From the NCBI RefSeq assembly GCF_900095305.1, contig NZ_FMDO01000004.1:1-36760 (forward strand): a DNA stretch of 36,760 bases, read 5' to 3'. How positions within the stretch are numbered: position 1 is the stretch's first letter; each line of letters begins with the position of its first letter. Positions 24,963-33,715 of the stretch are shown here, in pieces. Source of the stretch: Proteiniborus sp. DW1 (GTDB taxonomy: Bacteria; Bacillota; Clostridia; Tissierellales; Proteiniboraceae). Below the pieces are notes generated by a model. That model did no database searches. It saw only the letters and a list, made by a program, of their open reading frames with translations, and was not told where the DNA came from. The translations under genes and the position numbers were made by a program.

Positions 24963-26654
24963 ATGAAAAGAATATTCAGCAGAAAAACAGCTATACTTAT
25001 GCTAGTTCTAACCCTTGTATGTACTGCAATTTCATATGGAGCAGATGGCATAGCCCAATCTGACTTAAATACACCATATAGAGCAGGGTATATAGAAGGC
25101 TATATAAAAGAGATAGATTCAGAAACCATAACCATAGAAAGATATGAAGGAGGAGTATATAAAATATTACTCCCTACAACAGCAGCTTTACAAATAGACG
25201 GGCAACAGGCTAAGAGAATAGACTTCAAGCCAGGTATGGAAGTGTATGCAGAGATAAAAGGGAGAAGCATCCAGTACATGGATAGCTTCTCTACCCAGAA
25301 TCTAGGCTATATAAAACCAGGTAGCAAGATGAGGACAGGAACTATAAAGTTCATAGACAGGAACCAAATCACCATAAATACACCTATGGGGAAAGATGAA
25401 ACTTATTATATATCGCCTGCAACCGTAGCACTAAAAAAGGGTCAAAATGTGCCACTAAGCGTACTTTATATAGGAGATAGAGTAAAGCTTTATTTTGACA
25501 ATATAACTACAGACATAATCAGCAGAATATCTATAGAGGGAGATTCAATAAAGATAGAAGACTTGTATAAAGGAAAGATAGTAACAGTAGATGAACTAGA
25601 AAATGCAATATTTCTTGAAAATGTAAAAGTTCTTTCTGAAGGGAAATGGGAAGATATAAAGGGAGGACTTAGAATAAGTTATTCATCAGACTTCCCAGTA
25701 TATATAGAAGGATATGAGATACCAGCTAACAACTTAAAGTATTACAAAGGAAAAGAAATATATGCAGCTATAAAAGACTTCTTTGGAGAAGCAAAGATAG
25801 AAAGATTAGTGGTAAAGGGAGCATATGAAACCACATACTCAGACAAAATTAAAGACATAAACTGGTTTTCAGAAAACCTAGAATTAGCAAACAATAGAAA
25901 TATAGCATTTAACGATGGAACAATAATAATTAAAAGCAACAGAATAGTTGATAAGTACTCACTAAACTCAAAATCAGATGGTTTTTTTATAGCAAATGGA
26001 AAAGGTAAAGGACTTGTAGCAGACGTTATATATATATATAACGAAGATATAAATAATACCAACATTGGACAAAACAATATATACGCTGGAAGATTAGATG
26101 AAATAGTAGAATATTCAGTAAAGCTAAAAAATCCTTTCCTAGTATCAAAACACCAATGGGAAGGCTTTGAAGATGCAAAGGAACTCTACTATGATAACGA
26201 TACATTTATATATGACCTTGAAGAGGACAAACTCATAACCTCCAAGGAGTTCTATACAAAGAGATATGCAGTAGATGAAGACAGTGAATACGCAAAAGAT
26301 CGTAATCTAAGAGACTGGTATGGATATATGTATACAGATGGAGACCGTATTAGCGTAATAGGAGTACAGGAGAAGCTTGATTCCTTACTAAGACAAAGGA
26401 TGACAATAGGTACAGTAGAATCAATCATAGATAATAATCTTGTAGGCAAGGAAATTACAATAAGAGAAGCTAAGGACTGGAGTTCTAGACACGAAAAGTG
26501 GATACCAAAAGAAATGTCACTTAAAGTCAACCTAAACAAAGCGATAATAATAAAACAGGACAAGCTAATAACCTACCAAGACTTAGAAGTGGGAGACAGC
26601 CTCTATATAATTAGGGATGATTACAAAGGAAAAGTCATCATTGTGAAGGAGTGA
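24963..26654 (+). CDS. Secreted beta-rich repeat protein
   Basis: A 563-residue exported protein with a signal peptide ending near ISYGA (26). The body alternates short strands of the type GYIKEIDSETITIERYEGG, GTIKFIDRNQITINTP, GKIVTVDELENAIFLEN and GTVESIIDNNLVGKEITI, which suggests repeated small OB- or DUF5666-like barrels. There is no anchor motif. AGGAG (24953-24957) sits 5 bases before the ATG at 24963 but only 2 before the ATG at 24960, so 24963 is preferred. It begins 8 bases after the giant IPT gene and ends 4 bases before the next gene, so the genes are tightly coupled. I do not recognise a specific function. Confidence 0.8.
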   Translation: MKRIFSRKTAILMLVLTLVCTAISYGADGIAQSDLNTPYRAGYIEGYIKEIDSETITIERYEGGVYKILLPTTAALQIDGQQAKRIDFKPGMEVYAEIKGRSIQYMDSFSTQNLGYIKPGSKMRTGTIKFIDRNQITINTPMGKDETYYISPATVALKKGQNVPLSVLYIGDRVKLYFDNITTDIISRISIEGDSIKIEDLYKGKIVTVDELENAIFLENVKVLSEGKWEDIKGGLRISYSSDFPVYIEGYEIPANNLKYYKGKEIYAAIKDFFGEAKIERLVVKGAYETTYSDKIKDINWFSENLELANNRNIAFNDGTIIIKSNRIVDKYSLNSKSDGFFIANGKGKGLVADVIYIYNEDINNTNIGQNNIYAGRLDEIVEYSVKLKNPFLVSKHQWEGFEDAKELYYDNDTFIYDLEEDKLITSKEFYTKRYAVDEDSEYAKDRNLRDWYGYMYTDGDRISVIGVQEKLDSLLRQRMTIGTVESIIDNNLVGKEITIREAKDWSSRHEKWIPKEMSLKVNLNKAIIIKQDKLITYQDLEVGDSLYIIRDDYKGKVIIVKE

Positions 26655-26658
26655 TTCA

Positions 26659-28149
26659 ATGAAAAAAATCATAGCAGCATTTATAGCTCTAATAGTTCTT
26701 TCCACAGCTACAACCTCATGGGCAAAGCCTATAGACTTTTCAGGCGGAGTAAACAACGAATATCAATATGAAGAAATAGTATTTCTTACAGGTGAACCAA
26801 TAAAGTTCACGGGCGAAGTCAAGATTACAGAGAAAGAAAAAAATAACCAAAAAACAGTCACTTATAAATTTGAACTAAAACCTGTAGATAAGTCTATAAA
26901 AGGCTCTATGAAGAAAACCATAAGCTATGAAACCTCATATACGCCAAAAAATGATAAAGGACAAACCATTGGACAAACAGAAGTATCAAAGTATAGCGAA
27001 AAAATAGTCATAGATGAAGATACATTTGAGTTAGAAGATTATCAACTGTCCCAATCAGAAGTCATAGACCAAAGACCTGCTTCTGACTTTTATTCAGGAA
27101 GTGTAAAAGGACGAAAATATTATACTATTAACAAAAACCAAGGAAAGGTAGTTGTTAATATAACAGGTGGAGATGTAGGCTATGAAAACTTCTGGGGAAG
27201 TACAGAAACTCAACTACTAAACTACACAATTGAATCCACTAGATATATCGAAGAAGAGAGCAATGACTCAATTACATGGGAAGGAACAGTAGATGTACAA
27301 GTATCAGATAGTTTAACGAAAAATCTCAGATATTCAGATAATCAAGCCAGTCTATCTAGTTTTGATGGAGGATATATAAAGACTACAAGTAGAGAGATAG
27401 TATCTAGGTATGAGTACAATTTACCGAAGATGGATGGAATCGAGCCTGCTAAGAAAGCTAGAAATAGAGGAACTACTAAGCTTTCAAAAAACATGGTTCC
27501 CAAGGTAGAACGACTAGTAGTGCCTAAATTTAGAGACTTAGGAGGGCATTGGGCAGAGAGCCATATAAGCAAGTTATACTCACTAGAAGTATTTGATGAA
27601 GTCTCTCAATTCTTTACGCCAGATATACCTATGACAAGAGTAGAATTTACAAAAGCAGTTATGAAAGCATGTAATATAAGGCCAACATTGACAGAGGAAA
27701 AGAAGTCTAGACTCAGCAGAAGAAACAAAGAAGTGGAAATATCGCCATTCATAGATATAACAACGGAAGATGAAAACTATCCATACATAAAGGAGGCATT
27801 TGATAAAGGATTAATTTATGGAGACCTAAAGGGGAATTTTACTCCTAATCAATCACTTACTAGAGCTCAAGCTATATCTATTCTAGTAAGAGCATTAGGT
27901 TTTGAAAACAGAGCTCCATCACCAGGTTACTATCTTACTTTTTCAGATAACCACCAGATACCTTCTTGGGCAAAGGATAGCATATACGTAGCCAGAGAGA
28001 TAGGCTTAGTACAAGGAGACAACGGAAACAATATTTCGCCAAATAAAAATATGACAAGAGCAGAGGCTTCATCAATGTTAGTTAGGTTTATAGAAATTTT
28101 AGAAAAAGATCTGCAGAAAGATTACAGAGAAAATATAATTAATTATTAG
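26659..28149 (+). CDS. Exported protein with three C-terminal SLH domains
   Basis: A 496-residue protein with a signal peptide ending near TSWA (22), a unique beta-rich N-terminal region (23-280) and three SLH motifs. SLH1 is near 291-340 (FRDLGGHWAESHISKL), SLH2 near 365-415 (ITTEDENYPYIKEAFDKGLI) and SLH3 near 428-485 (IPSWAKDSIYVAREIGLV). Each ends with a TRxEx-type helix, giving a complete wall-anchoring unit. The ribosome binding site AAGGAG overlaps the previous stop. As the only anchored product of the operon, it could tether the three anchorless exoproteins encoded upstream (inference). A strong hairpin follows. Confidence 0.9.
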   Translation: MKKIIAAFIALIVLSTATTSWAKPIDFSGGVNNEYQYEEIVFLTGEPIKFTGEVKITEKEKNNQKTVTYKFELKPVDKSIKGSMKKTISYETSYTPKNDKGQTIGQTEVSKYSEKIVIDEDTFELEDYQLSQSEVIDQRPASDFYSGSVKGRKYYTINKNQGKVVVNITGGDVGYENFWGSTETQLLNYTIESTRYIEEESNDSITWEGTVDVQVSDSLTKNLRYSDNQASLSSFDGGYIKTTSREIVSRYEYNLPKMDGIEPAKKARNRGTTKLSKNMVPKVERLVVPKFRDLGGHWAESHISKLYSLEVFDEVSQFFTPDIPMTRVEFTKAVMKACNIRPTLTEEKKSRLSRRNKEVEISPFIDITTEDENYPYIKEAFDKGLIYGDLKGNFTPNQSLTRAQAISILVRALGFENRAPSPGYYLTFSDNHQIPSWAKDSIYVAREIGLVQGDNGNNISPNKNMTRAEASSMLVRFIEILEKDLQKDYRENIINY

Positions 28150-28154
28150 ATTTA

Positions 28155-28184
28155 AACAGAGTCTAGGAAAATCTAGACTCTGTT
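28155..28184 (+). terminator. Hairpin at the end of the exoprotein operon
   Basis: AACAGAGTCTAG and CTAGACTCTGTT form a 12-bp perfect stem with a 6-base loop just after the stop. The downstream sequence (GTCATTAT) has only a poor T-run, so termination may be partial. Confidence 0.6.
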
Positions 28185-28250
28185 GTCATTATAAACGTAG
28201 TGGAAAATCTAATAGTATTAAAATTTGTAATATTAATGAAATATTAGATT

Positions 28251-28284
28251 ATCCCTCCAATGATATAATATAAATGGGAGGGAT
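28251..28284 (+). promoter_or_regulatory. -10 element within an inverted repeat that covers the ribosome binding site
   Basis: ATCCCTCC (28251-28258) is a perfect complement of GGAGGGAT (28277-28284), which contains the ribosome binding site. A consensus TATAAT (28264-28269) lies in the loop, with no convincing -35. If transcription starts near 28276 the repeat would act as a DNA operator. If it starts further upstream it would hide the ribosome binding site in RNA. Confidence 0.45.
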
Positions 28285-28288
28285 GTTA

Positions 28289-29227
28289 ATGATAAGAAAA
28301 GTTGCCATCATGTTACTCATAGCCCTCTTCCTAAGCTCATTAAGTATATATGCAGATATAAATATAAACTTTAAGGGGCATTGGGGGGAGAGTATAATAG
28401 ACAAGCAATTTTTACAGGATCATTTTAATTACTTAATAAAAGAAGATACAAAAGCTTCAGATCTAGACCAGCCTATAGATAAAAAATATTTCATATTATC
28501 ACTTTATACTATACTTAATGGTTATCAAAAAGAAGAGATAGACAAGAACTCTGAAAAGACTAATATTGAAAATGCAACAAAATACCTAAGGAGCAAGCAG
28601 ATATTAGAGAAAGATGGTAATATCGAAGGAAAACTCACAAGAAAAGAAGCAGTAAAATATCTAGTAAAAACCTTAGAGCTTTCAAAAGAAATAGAAATAT
28701 CAGATGCCAGCTTTATGCCATTTAAAGATATGCTAGGCTTAAGTGAGGAGTATAAAAAGTACATTTCCAAGGCTAGTATGATAGGTATAGTTAAAGGATA
28801 TGGAGACAGTACTTTTAGACCAGAAGAAAACACTACAGTCATAGAGGGTATAATTTTTATGCAAAGGTTAAAGGGTGAGGTTGAGGAGATGAATAAGAAT
28901 ATTCCTTTTAAAATAGTCAAAGAGAAATGGTCTGGAATAGGAACAAACAACCTAGTGACAACTAAGCAAAGTAAGGAAAAGGTATTGGTTACTATCACTA
29001 AGGAGTTCCCAACTTCAGGATACAATCTAACAGTCAAAAGAGTGGAAAAATATGCTCAAGGTAAATACAAGATTCACGTAGATATTAAAACTCCTAAGCC
29101 AAATGATATATTACTTCAAGTTATTTCATACAAAAATATAACTATAGAAATAGACAAAAAGTTACTAGACAGTCGAAACTACACCTTCGAGATATCAAGT
29201 TCAAGTCCTGACATTAAATTAAAGTGA
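28289..29227 (+). CDS. Exported SLH-like protein with C-terminal PrcB-like domain
   Basis: A 312-residue protein with a signal peptide ending near SIYA (22). The middle carries diverged SLH-like motifs (GKLTRKEAVKYLVKTLELSK, then YISKASMIGIVKGYG with TFRPEENTTV). The C-terminal part (about 229-295) shows the pattern FPTSGYNLTVKRVEKYAQGK, then a TPKPND turn and a final ISYKNITIEI strand. This resembles the PrcB C-terminal domain of the Treponema dentilisin protease complex (from memory of the family). The next gene encodes an S41 protease, which fits a protease-partner role. The ATG at 28289 is 6 bases after GGAGGG; the ATG at 28274 lies upstream of that site and is rejected. Confidence 0.78.
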   Translation: MIRKVAIMLLIALFLSSLSIYADININFKGHWGESIIDKQFLQDHFNYLIKEDTKASDLDQPIDKKYFILSLYTILNGYQKEEIDKNSEKTNIENATKYLRSKQILEKDGNIEGKLTRKEAVKYLVKTLELSKEIEISDASFMPFKDMLGLSEEYKKYISKASMIGIVKGYGDSTFRPEENTTVIEGIIFMQRLKGEVEEMNKNIPFKIVKEKWSGIGTNNLVTTKQSKEKVLVTITKEFPTSGYNLTVKRVEKYAQGKYKIHVDIKTPKPNDILLQVISYKNITIEIDKKLLDSRNYTFEISSSSPDIKLK

Positions 29228-29278
29228 TTTCATCATAGGCGGTAGCTAAGTATCTAATACACAAAGGAGAGGTAACAA

Positions 29279-30448
29279 ATGGAGATAAAAAGCACACTAA
29301 AAAAAGGAATACTTATCTTACTTATATTCACTCTTATCGTATCTACACCTAGTACATTAGCTTTCGGCCAAGAAGAAAGTAGTATACAACAGCAAGAAGA
29401 GATAGATTTACAGCAAGAGTTGGAGTCTTTAGGTAATCTATTAAAGCTTATAAAAGCCAACTATGCATACGAAGTAACAGAAAAACAGCTTATAGAAGGT
29501 GCTATGAAAGGACTATTCTATAATCTTGATGATTACAGCAACTATTATACTGAAGAAGAATTTAAAGAACTTAATGAAACTGTTTCAGGAGACTTTGGGG
29601 GTATAGGATTGTATGTTACAGAAAAGAATGGGAATATAACTGTACTAACCCCTATAAAAGATACCCCAGCTTTCAAAGCAGGTATAAAGCCAGAAGATAT
29701 CATGGTATCTGTAGATGATATAGACATCAGAGGAATATCATTAAAAAAAGCAACAGATCTAATGAGAGGAGAACCAGGTACAAAGGTTAAGATTGGTATA
29801 GTTCGAAGAGGAGAATCAAAGCCACTTTACTTTAACATAGTAAGAGAGCTTATACAATTAAACCCTGTAGAATATGAAATACTTAAAGATAATATAGGTT
29901 ACATAAAAATAACTGAGTTCAATAATCATACACTAGAAAATGTGCTGATAGCTTTAGGAGAATTCGATAGGAACAAAATAGATAAAGTAATATTTGATGT
30001 GCGTAACAACCCTGGAGGAAGTCTAAGGGAAGTAATTGATGTGCTTAGGTTCCTAGTGCCAAGAGGTCCCATCGTTCACGTTAAATACTCTGATGGACAA
30101 ATCAAAACTTACTTCTCATACAATGATGACGTGAATTTCAAGCTAGCAGTATTAACAAACAAGGGCAGTGCCAGCGCATCGGAAATATTTGCAGGAGCTA
30201 TACAGGACACAGGGGTAGGTACTATCATAGGGACTACAACATACGGAAAAGGGACAGTACAGTCAATCATACCACTAGCAAATGGTGGTGGAGTTAAACT
30301 AACAGTAGCAGAGTATTTTACAGCAAAAGAAAACCCTGTAGATAAAGTTGGTATACAGCCAGATGTAGTAGTCGAAAATACAACAAAAGAAGATCTACAG
30401 CTTAAAAAGGCAATAGAGGTATTATCTAAATCTGCCACCGAACTGTAA
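29279..30448 (+). CDS. S41 family C-terminal processing protease
   Basis: A 389-residue exported or membrane-anchored serine protease. An N-terminal hydrophobic segment (10-28) is followed by the helical cap, a PDZ domain (about 103-190) and the S41 catalytic core. The catalytic serine is Ser299 in KGSASASEIFAGA and the catalytic lysine is Lys324 in TTTYGKGTVQS, 25 residues apart as in plant D1 protease. FDVRNNPGGS (239-248) is the family's conserved strand. It starts 51 bases after the PrcB-like gene with ribosome binding site GGAGAGG. It probably trims or clears the C-termini of exported proteins, possibly the neighbouring S-layer products (inference). Confidence 0.94.
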   Translation: MEIKSTLKKGILILLIFTLIVSTPSTLAFGQEESSIQQQEEIDLQQELESLGNLLKLIKANYAYEVTEKQLIEGAMKGLFYNLDDYSNYYTEEEFKELNETVSGDFGGIGLYVTEKNGNITVLTPIKDTPAFKAGIKPEDIMVSVDDIDIRGISLKKATDLMRGEPGTKVKIGIVRRGESKPLYFNIVRELIQLNPVEYEILKDNIGYIKITEFNNHTLENVLIALGEFDRNKIDKVIFDVRNNPGGSLREVIDVLRFLVPRGPIVHVKYSDGQIKTYFSYNDDVNFKLAVLTNKGSASASEIFAGAIQDTGVGTIIGTTTYGKGTVQSIIPLANGGGVKLTVAEYFTAKENPVDKVGIQPDVVVENTTKEDLQLKKAIEVLSKSATEL

Positions 30449-30470
30449 ACCAAATGTAATATAACTGTAA

Positions 30471-30499
30471 TGTTAATTTGAGTATTTATGTTATATAAT
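30471..30499 (+). promoter_or_regulatory. Candidate upstream promoter P1 of the S-layer genes
   Basis: A consensus -10 TATAAT (30494-30499) lies 17 bases after a weak TGTTAA -35 (30471-30476). The predicted start is near 30506, the first base of a large hairpin. Confidence 0.5.
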
Positions 30500-30505
30500 A
30501 GCTAG

Positions 30506-30540
30506 TGTAATAGAGAGTTAGATTATAACTCAATATTACA
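30506..30540 (+). promoter_or_regulatory. 35-base inverted repeat at the P1 start
   Basis: Outer arms TGTAATA / TATTACA and inner arms GAGTTA / TAACTC give 13 pairs with one 2x2 mismatch. It may be a 5' stabilising hairpin in a P1 transcript, or an operator upstream of P2. Confidence 0.5.
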
Positions 30541-30566
30541 TTTTCATTACAAACATACTTGTCTAA

Positions 30567-30595
30567 TTGACGGACAAATATGTTAGTGCTATAAT
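30567..30595 (+). promoter_or_regulatory. Strong promoter P2 of the S-layer genes
   Basis: TTGACG (30567-30572) and TATAAT (30590-30595) are separated by 17 bases, a near-perfect sigma-A promoter. The predicted start is near 30602, leaving a leader of about 140 bases. A strong promoter with a long leader is typical for S-layer genes. Confidence 0.85.
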
Positions 30596-30602
30596 TAGGA
30601 AT

Positions 30603-30635
30603 AGAATGCAGGTAATATACGTATTACCTGATTCT
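30603..30635 (+). promoter_or_regulatory. 5'-terminal mRNA hairpin of the S-layer transcript
   Basis: AGAAT-G-CAGGTAATA pairs with TATTACCTG-ATTCT around loop TACG, giving 14 pairs with a single bulged G. It begins one base after the predicted P2 start, a position where hairpins are known to protect mRNA from 5'-end-dependent decay. Confidence 0.6.
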
Positions 30636-30741
30636 ACAAGAATAAGTCAGATTGGTTTTGAAGGGGTTACTGTCTGGCTCAAAATTCCCAAATTCCTTCA
30701 AAATAAAAAACAATTATATTATATTAGGGAGGTTTTATTCA

Positions 30742-33627
30742 ATGAAGAAAGTTTTATCATTAGTACTAGTTCTTACGTTAGTACTTGGTAGCTTCGGCTT
30801 AACTTTCGCAGCACCAAGCGATGTAGTTGGTACAGAGTACGAAGAAGCTGTAACAAGACTAGGACAACTAAAAGTACTAGAAGGTTATCCAGATGGTACA
30901 TTTAAACCAGAAAACACTATAACTAGAGCAGAATTTGCTGCTGTAGTAGTTAGAGCAAGAGGATTAGAATCAGCTGCTAAAGCTTCAGTAGGCGGAACAA
31001 CATTTACAGATGTTCCAGCAGGCAACTGGGCAGCAGGATACGTAAACATAGCTTCTAAATCAGGTCTTGTTAATGGTATGGGAGATGGATCATTTGCTCC
31101 AAACTCACCAGTAACTTATGAGCAAGCTGTAACTATGGTTATGAGAGCACTTGGATATGAGCAAGCAGCACAAGAAAGAGGCGGATATCCATATGGTTAC
31201 CTAATCATGGCTAGCGAAACTGGTTTACTTGATTCAGTTAAAGGAGTTCAAGGTGCACCAGCTCCAAGAGGATTAGTAGCTCAATTAGTTGACAATGCAC
31301 TTGAAATCCCTAAAATGATTCAAGTTGGATACGGTACACAAACAAAATGGGTAGTATCAGGAACAGAAGATACTAAAGAACAATATCTATTAGACGACCT
31401 TGGATTTGACAATATTGATGGTAGAGTTGTAAAAGTTGACGCATCTAGAAAGAAAATCACTGTTAAAAATGATGATGTAACAAAAACTTTAGAAGTTAAA
31501 GAAGGATTCGACTTTGAAGAAGCAGAAGGATTAAGAATAAAAGCATGGTATACTTCTAAAAACGAAGTTGAATTATCAAAAATATTAGACACTCCAAAAT
31601 TTGACGCTGTAAAACCAGCTGATAAAAAAGTTAAACTTGTTGGAGAAAACAAAAACTATAGTCTAGCAAAAAATGCTACATTAATAGTTGACAATGATGA
31701 AGTAGAACAAAAAGACTTTAAAGCAGATTATGCTAAAGTGGCTTTTGACAAAGATGGAGACATCGTTTGGGCAAAAGGATATACTTTTGATGGCAACATA
31801 GTTGTTGAAAAAGTAGACAAATATGTAGTTGAAAGCTTTGGTTATGATGAATTAGATCTTGAAGACTTCACAATAGTTAAAGATGGAAAAACTATAACTG
31901 TAGATGACCTAGAAAAAGCTGACGTGGTATTCTACAACGAAGACGAAGGATTTGCTGTAGTAGCTAACATAGTAAAAGAAGGCGAAATCGAGAGAGTATA
32001 TACTGATTCATTCAAACTAGATGGAAAAGTATATAACATCGGCGAAGCTAAGTATTTAGATGGTAGCAAACTTGGTAATTTAACTTACGACATATTAACT
32101 CAAATGAAAGATAATGAAGACGAAGTTACTGTATACTTCGACTTTGCAGGTGGAGCAAACGGAGTAGTTCTAGTAGCAGGTGCTAGAAAAGTAGAAGAAA
32201 CTAGCTCAAGCTACTTCTTAGTAACAAAAACAACTGAGGATTTCACTAAGAGAAACAGCACTTACTGGACTTTAGATGTATTAAATAGCGAAGGTAAGAC
32301 AGTTGCTTACGATGTAACAGACAAATTTGTTACTGACTTCAATAAAGAAGCTAAATCAGGAGAAAAATGGGCTGACGTTGTAGTAGCAGGAGACATCATC
32401 GAAATCGAACTTGATAAAGATGGAGATGTTGACTCAGTTTCTAAACTTGAGAAATTAGGAAGATACACTGATAAGTTTAAAGTAACTGCTGACTATGTAA
32501 AAGGATGGAAACTTCAACCATCAACAGTAGTATTCAGAAATGATAATGCATCAAGTCTTGCAAAACATTCTGTTATAACATTAGAAAAAGCTGAAGAAAA
32601 ATTCAGCAACATATTAAAATATGATCTTTATATCGGAAGCAAAGGTAGAGTAGTTGCTATATATGCAGATGAAACAGATGCTAAGAGCGACACTACAGAA
32701 TACGTTGGATTAGTAACAAGCATCAAGAATTTAACAGGTAGTTCTAAGAAAGCGGATGTTACTATCTACATTAAAGGCGAAAAACATGTATACACTACAA
32801 CTCAAAAACTAATTGAAGATAACGATGTAGAAAAATATGATATAGTTAAAGTTGCTGTTGGTAACAAAACTAAAGAAATCGAAAAAATTGACAACAAGGT
32901 AACTAAAGTATCAGCAACAGTAGAGAAAGTAGACATTGGTGCAAGAGCTATAACAGCTAAAGATAAAGCTGAATATGTGTTAAGAGATGGAGGAGTTATC
33001 TATGATGCAGGTGATGACTACTCAAAACTAAACTTAAGAGACCTTAAGAAAGGTGACAAGATAACACTTTACTTCCAAGAAGGTACTAAACATGCTAATT
33101 ACGTGGTAAAAGACGAAAGTGGTAAAGTTAATCCAGAAAAAGAATCTAACTTTGGTGGCGCATACACAGTTAAAGGCCAAGTATGGGTAACTATTGATGG
33201 AAAAGACTACCTATACGGTGGAGATGAAACAGCAACACAATTAAATAACCTATATACAGATAAAGTAGTTAAAGTTACTACAAAAACTGTAGATGGTTAT
33301 GAAGTTGTAACTAAAATTGAAATAGTTAAGGATGAAGATCCAAAAGACCCAGAAGATCCAAAAGACCCAGAAAAAAAGGCTGGTATCGAAGTTAGTTTTT
33401 CAGAATATGTTCTTATTCAAGGAGTTATTGATGGTAAAGTTGATAACGCTGATGTAAAAACTATCTCAGCTACAAACGGTACAGATACTGTTACTGTAAG
33501 TGTAAATGCAGACAAAACTTTCCGTATTCAAAGCACTAAATTCAGATCAGGAGATAAAGTTACTTTAACTGCTTTAGATGCAGAAGGAAACGCTTTTGAT
33601 GATACAAAAGAAGTAACAATAAAATAG
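30742..33627 (+). CDS. S-layer protein with three N-terminal SLH domains
   Basis: A 961-residue exported protein, probably a main S-layer component. The signal peptide ends near LTFAA (24). Three SLH motifs lie at about 30-80 (LKVLEGYPDGTFKPENTITR), 95-140 (WAAGYVNIASKSGLVNGMGD) and 150-190 (weaker, LIMASETGLLDS). A long beta-rich body of Lys/Asp/Val-rich strands follows, then a linker with a KDPEDPKDPE repeat and a C-terminal Ig-like module. ATG 30742 follows AGGGAGG; in-frame codons upstream to 30652 lack a ribosome binding site. The strong promoter, long leader and abundant GAA/AAA/GTA codons suggest very high expression. It is probably co-transcribed with the next gene. Confidence 0.92.
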   Translation: MKKVLSLVLVLTLVLGSFGLTFAAPSDVVGTEYEEAVTRLGQLKVLEGYPDGTFKPENTITRAEFAAVVVRARGLESAAKASVGGTTFTDVPAGNWAAGYVNIASKSGLVNGMGDGSFAPNSPVTYEQAVTMVMRALGYEQAAQERGGYPYGYLIMASETGLLDSVKGVQGAPAPRGLVAQLVDNALEIPKMIQVGYGTQTKWVVSGTEDTKEQYLLDDLGFDNIDGRVVKVDASRKKITVKNDDVTKTLEVKEGFDFEEAEGLRIKAWYTSKNEVELSKILDTPKFDAVKPADKKVKLVGENKNYSLAKNATLIVDNDEVEQKDFKADYAKVAFDKDGDIVWAKGYTFDGNIVVEKVDKYVVESFGYDELDLEDFTIVKDGKTITVDDLEKADVVFYNEDEGFAVVANIVKEGEIERVYTDSFKLDGKVYNIGEAKYLDGSKLGNLTYDILTQMKDNEDEVTVYFDFAGGANGVVLVAGARKVEETSSSYFLVTKTTEDFTKRNSTYWTLDVLNSEGKTVAYDVTDKFVTDFNKEAKSGEKWADVVVAGDIIEIELDKDGDVDSVSKLEKLGRYTDKFKVTADYVKGWKLQPSTVVFRNDNASSLAKHSVITLEKAEEKFSNILKYDLYIGSKGRVVAIYADETDAKSDTTEYVGLVTSIKNLTGSSKKADVTIYIKGEKHVYTTTQKLIEDNDVEKYDIVKVAVGNKTKEIEKIDNKVTKVSATVEKVDIGARAITAKDKAEYVLRDGGVIYDAGDDYSKLNLRDLKKGDKITLYFQEGTKHANYVVKDESGKVNPEKESNFGGAYTVKGQVWVTIDGKDYLYGGDETATQLNNLYTDKVVKVTTKTVDGYEVVTKIEIVKDEDPKDPEDPKDPEKKAGIEVSFSEYVLIQGVIDGKVDNADVKTISATNGTDTVTVSVNADKTFRIQSTKFRSGDKVTLTALDAEGNAFDDTKEVTIK

Positions 33628-33642
33628 TTTTTAAGAAGTAAT

Positions 33643-33672
33643 GTCTGGGCAGGACTAATGTCCTGCTCAGAC
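33643..33672 (+). promoter_or_regulatory. Intercistronic hairpin between the two S-layer genes
   Basis: GTCTGGGCAGGAC and GTCCTGCTCAGAC form a 13-bp stem with one G-T pair and a 4-base loop. No T-run follows, so it is likelier to be an mRNA-stability or partial-termination element than a full terminator. Confidence 0.6.
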
Positions 33673-33715
33673 CAAATTAGCAAAACGAAAAATTTAAATA
33701 GGAGGTAAGTCAACA

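Noticed and set aside
30652..30741. Extended N-terminus of the first S-layer protein
   Set aside because: The extension lies in the leader and would bury the signal peptide. ATG 30742 follows AGGGAGG.
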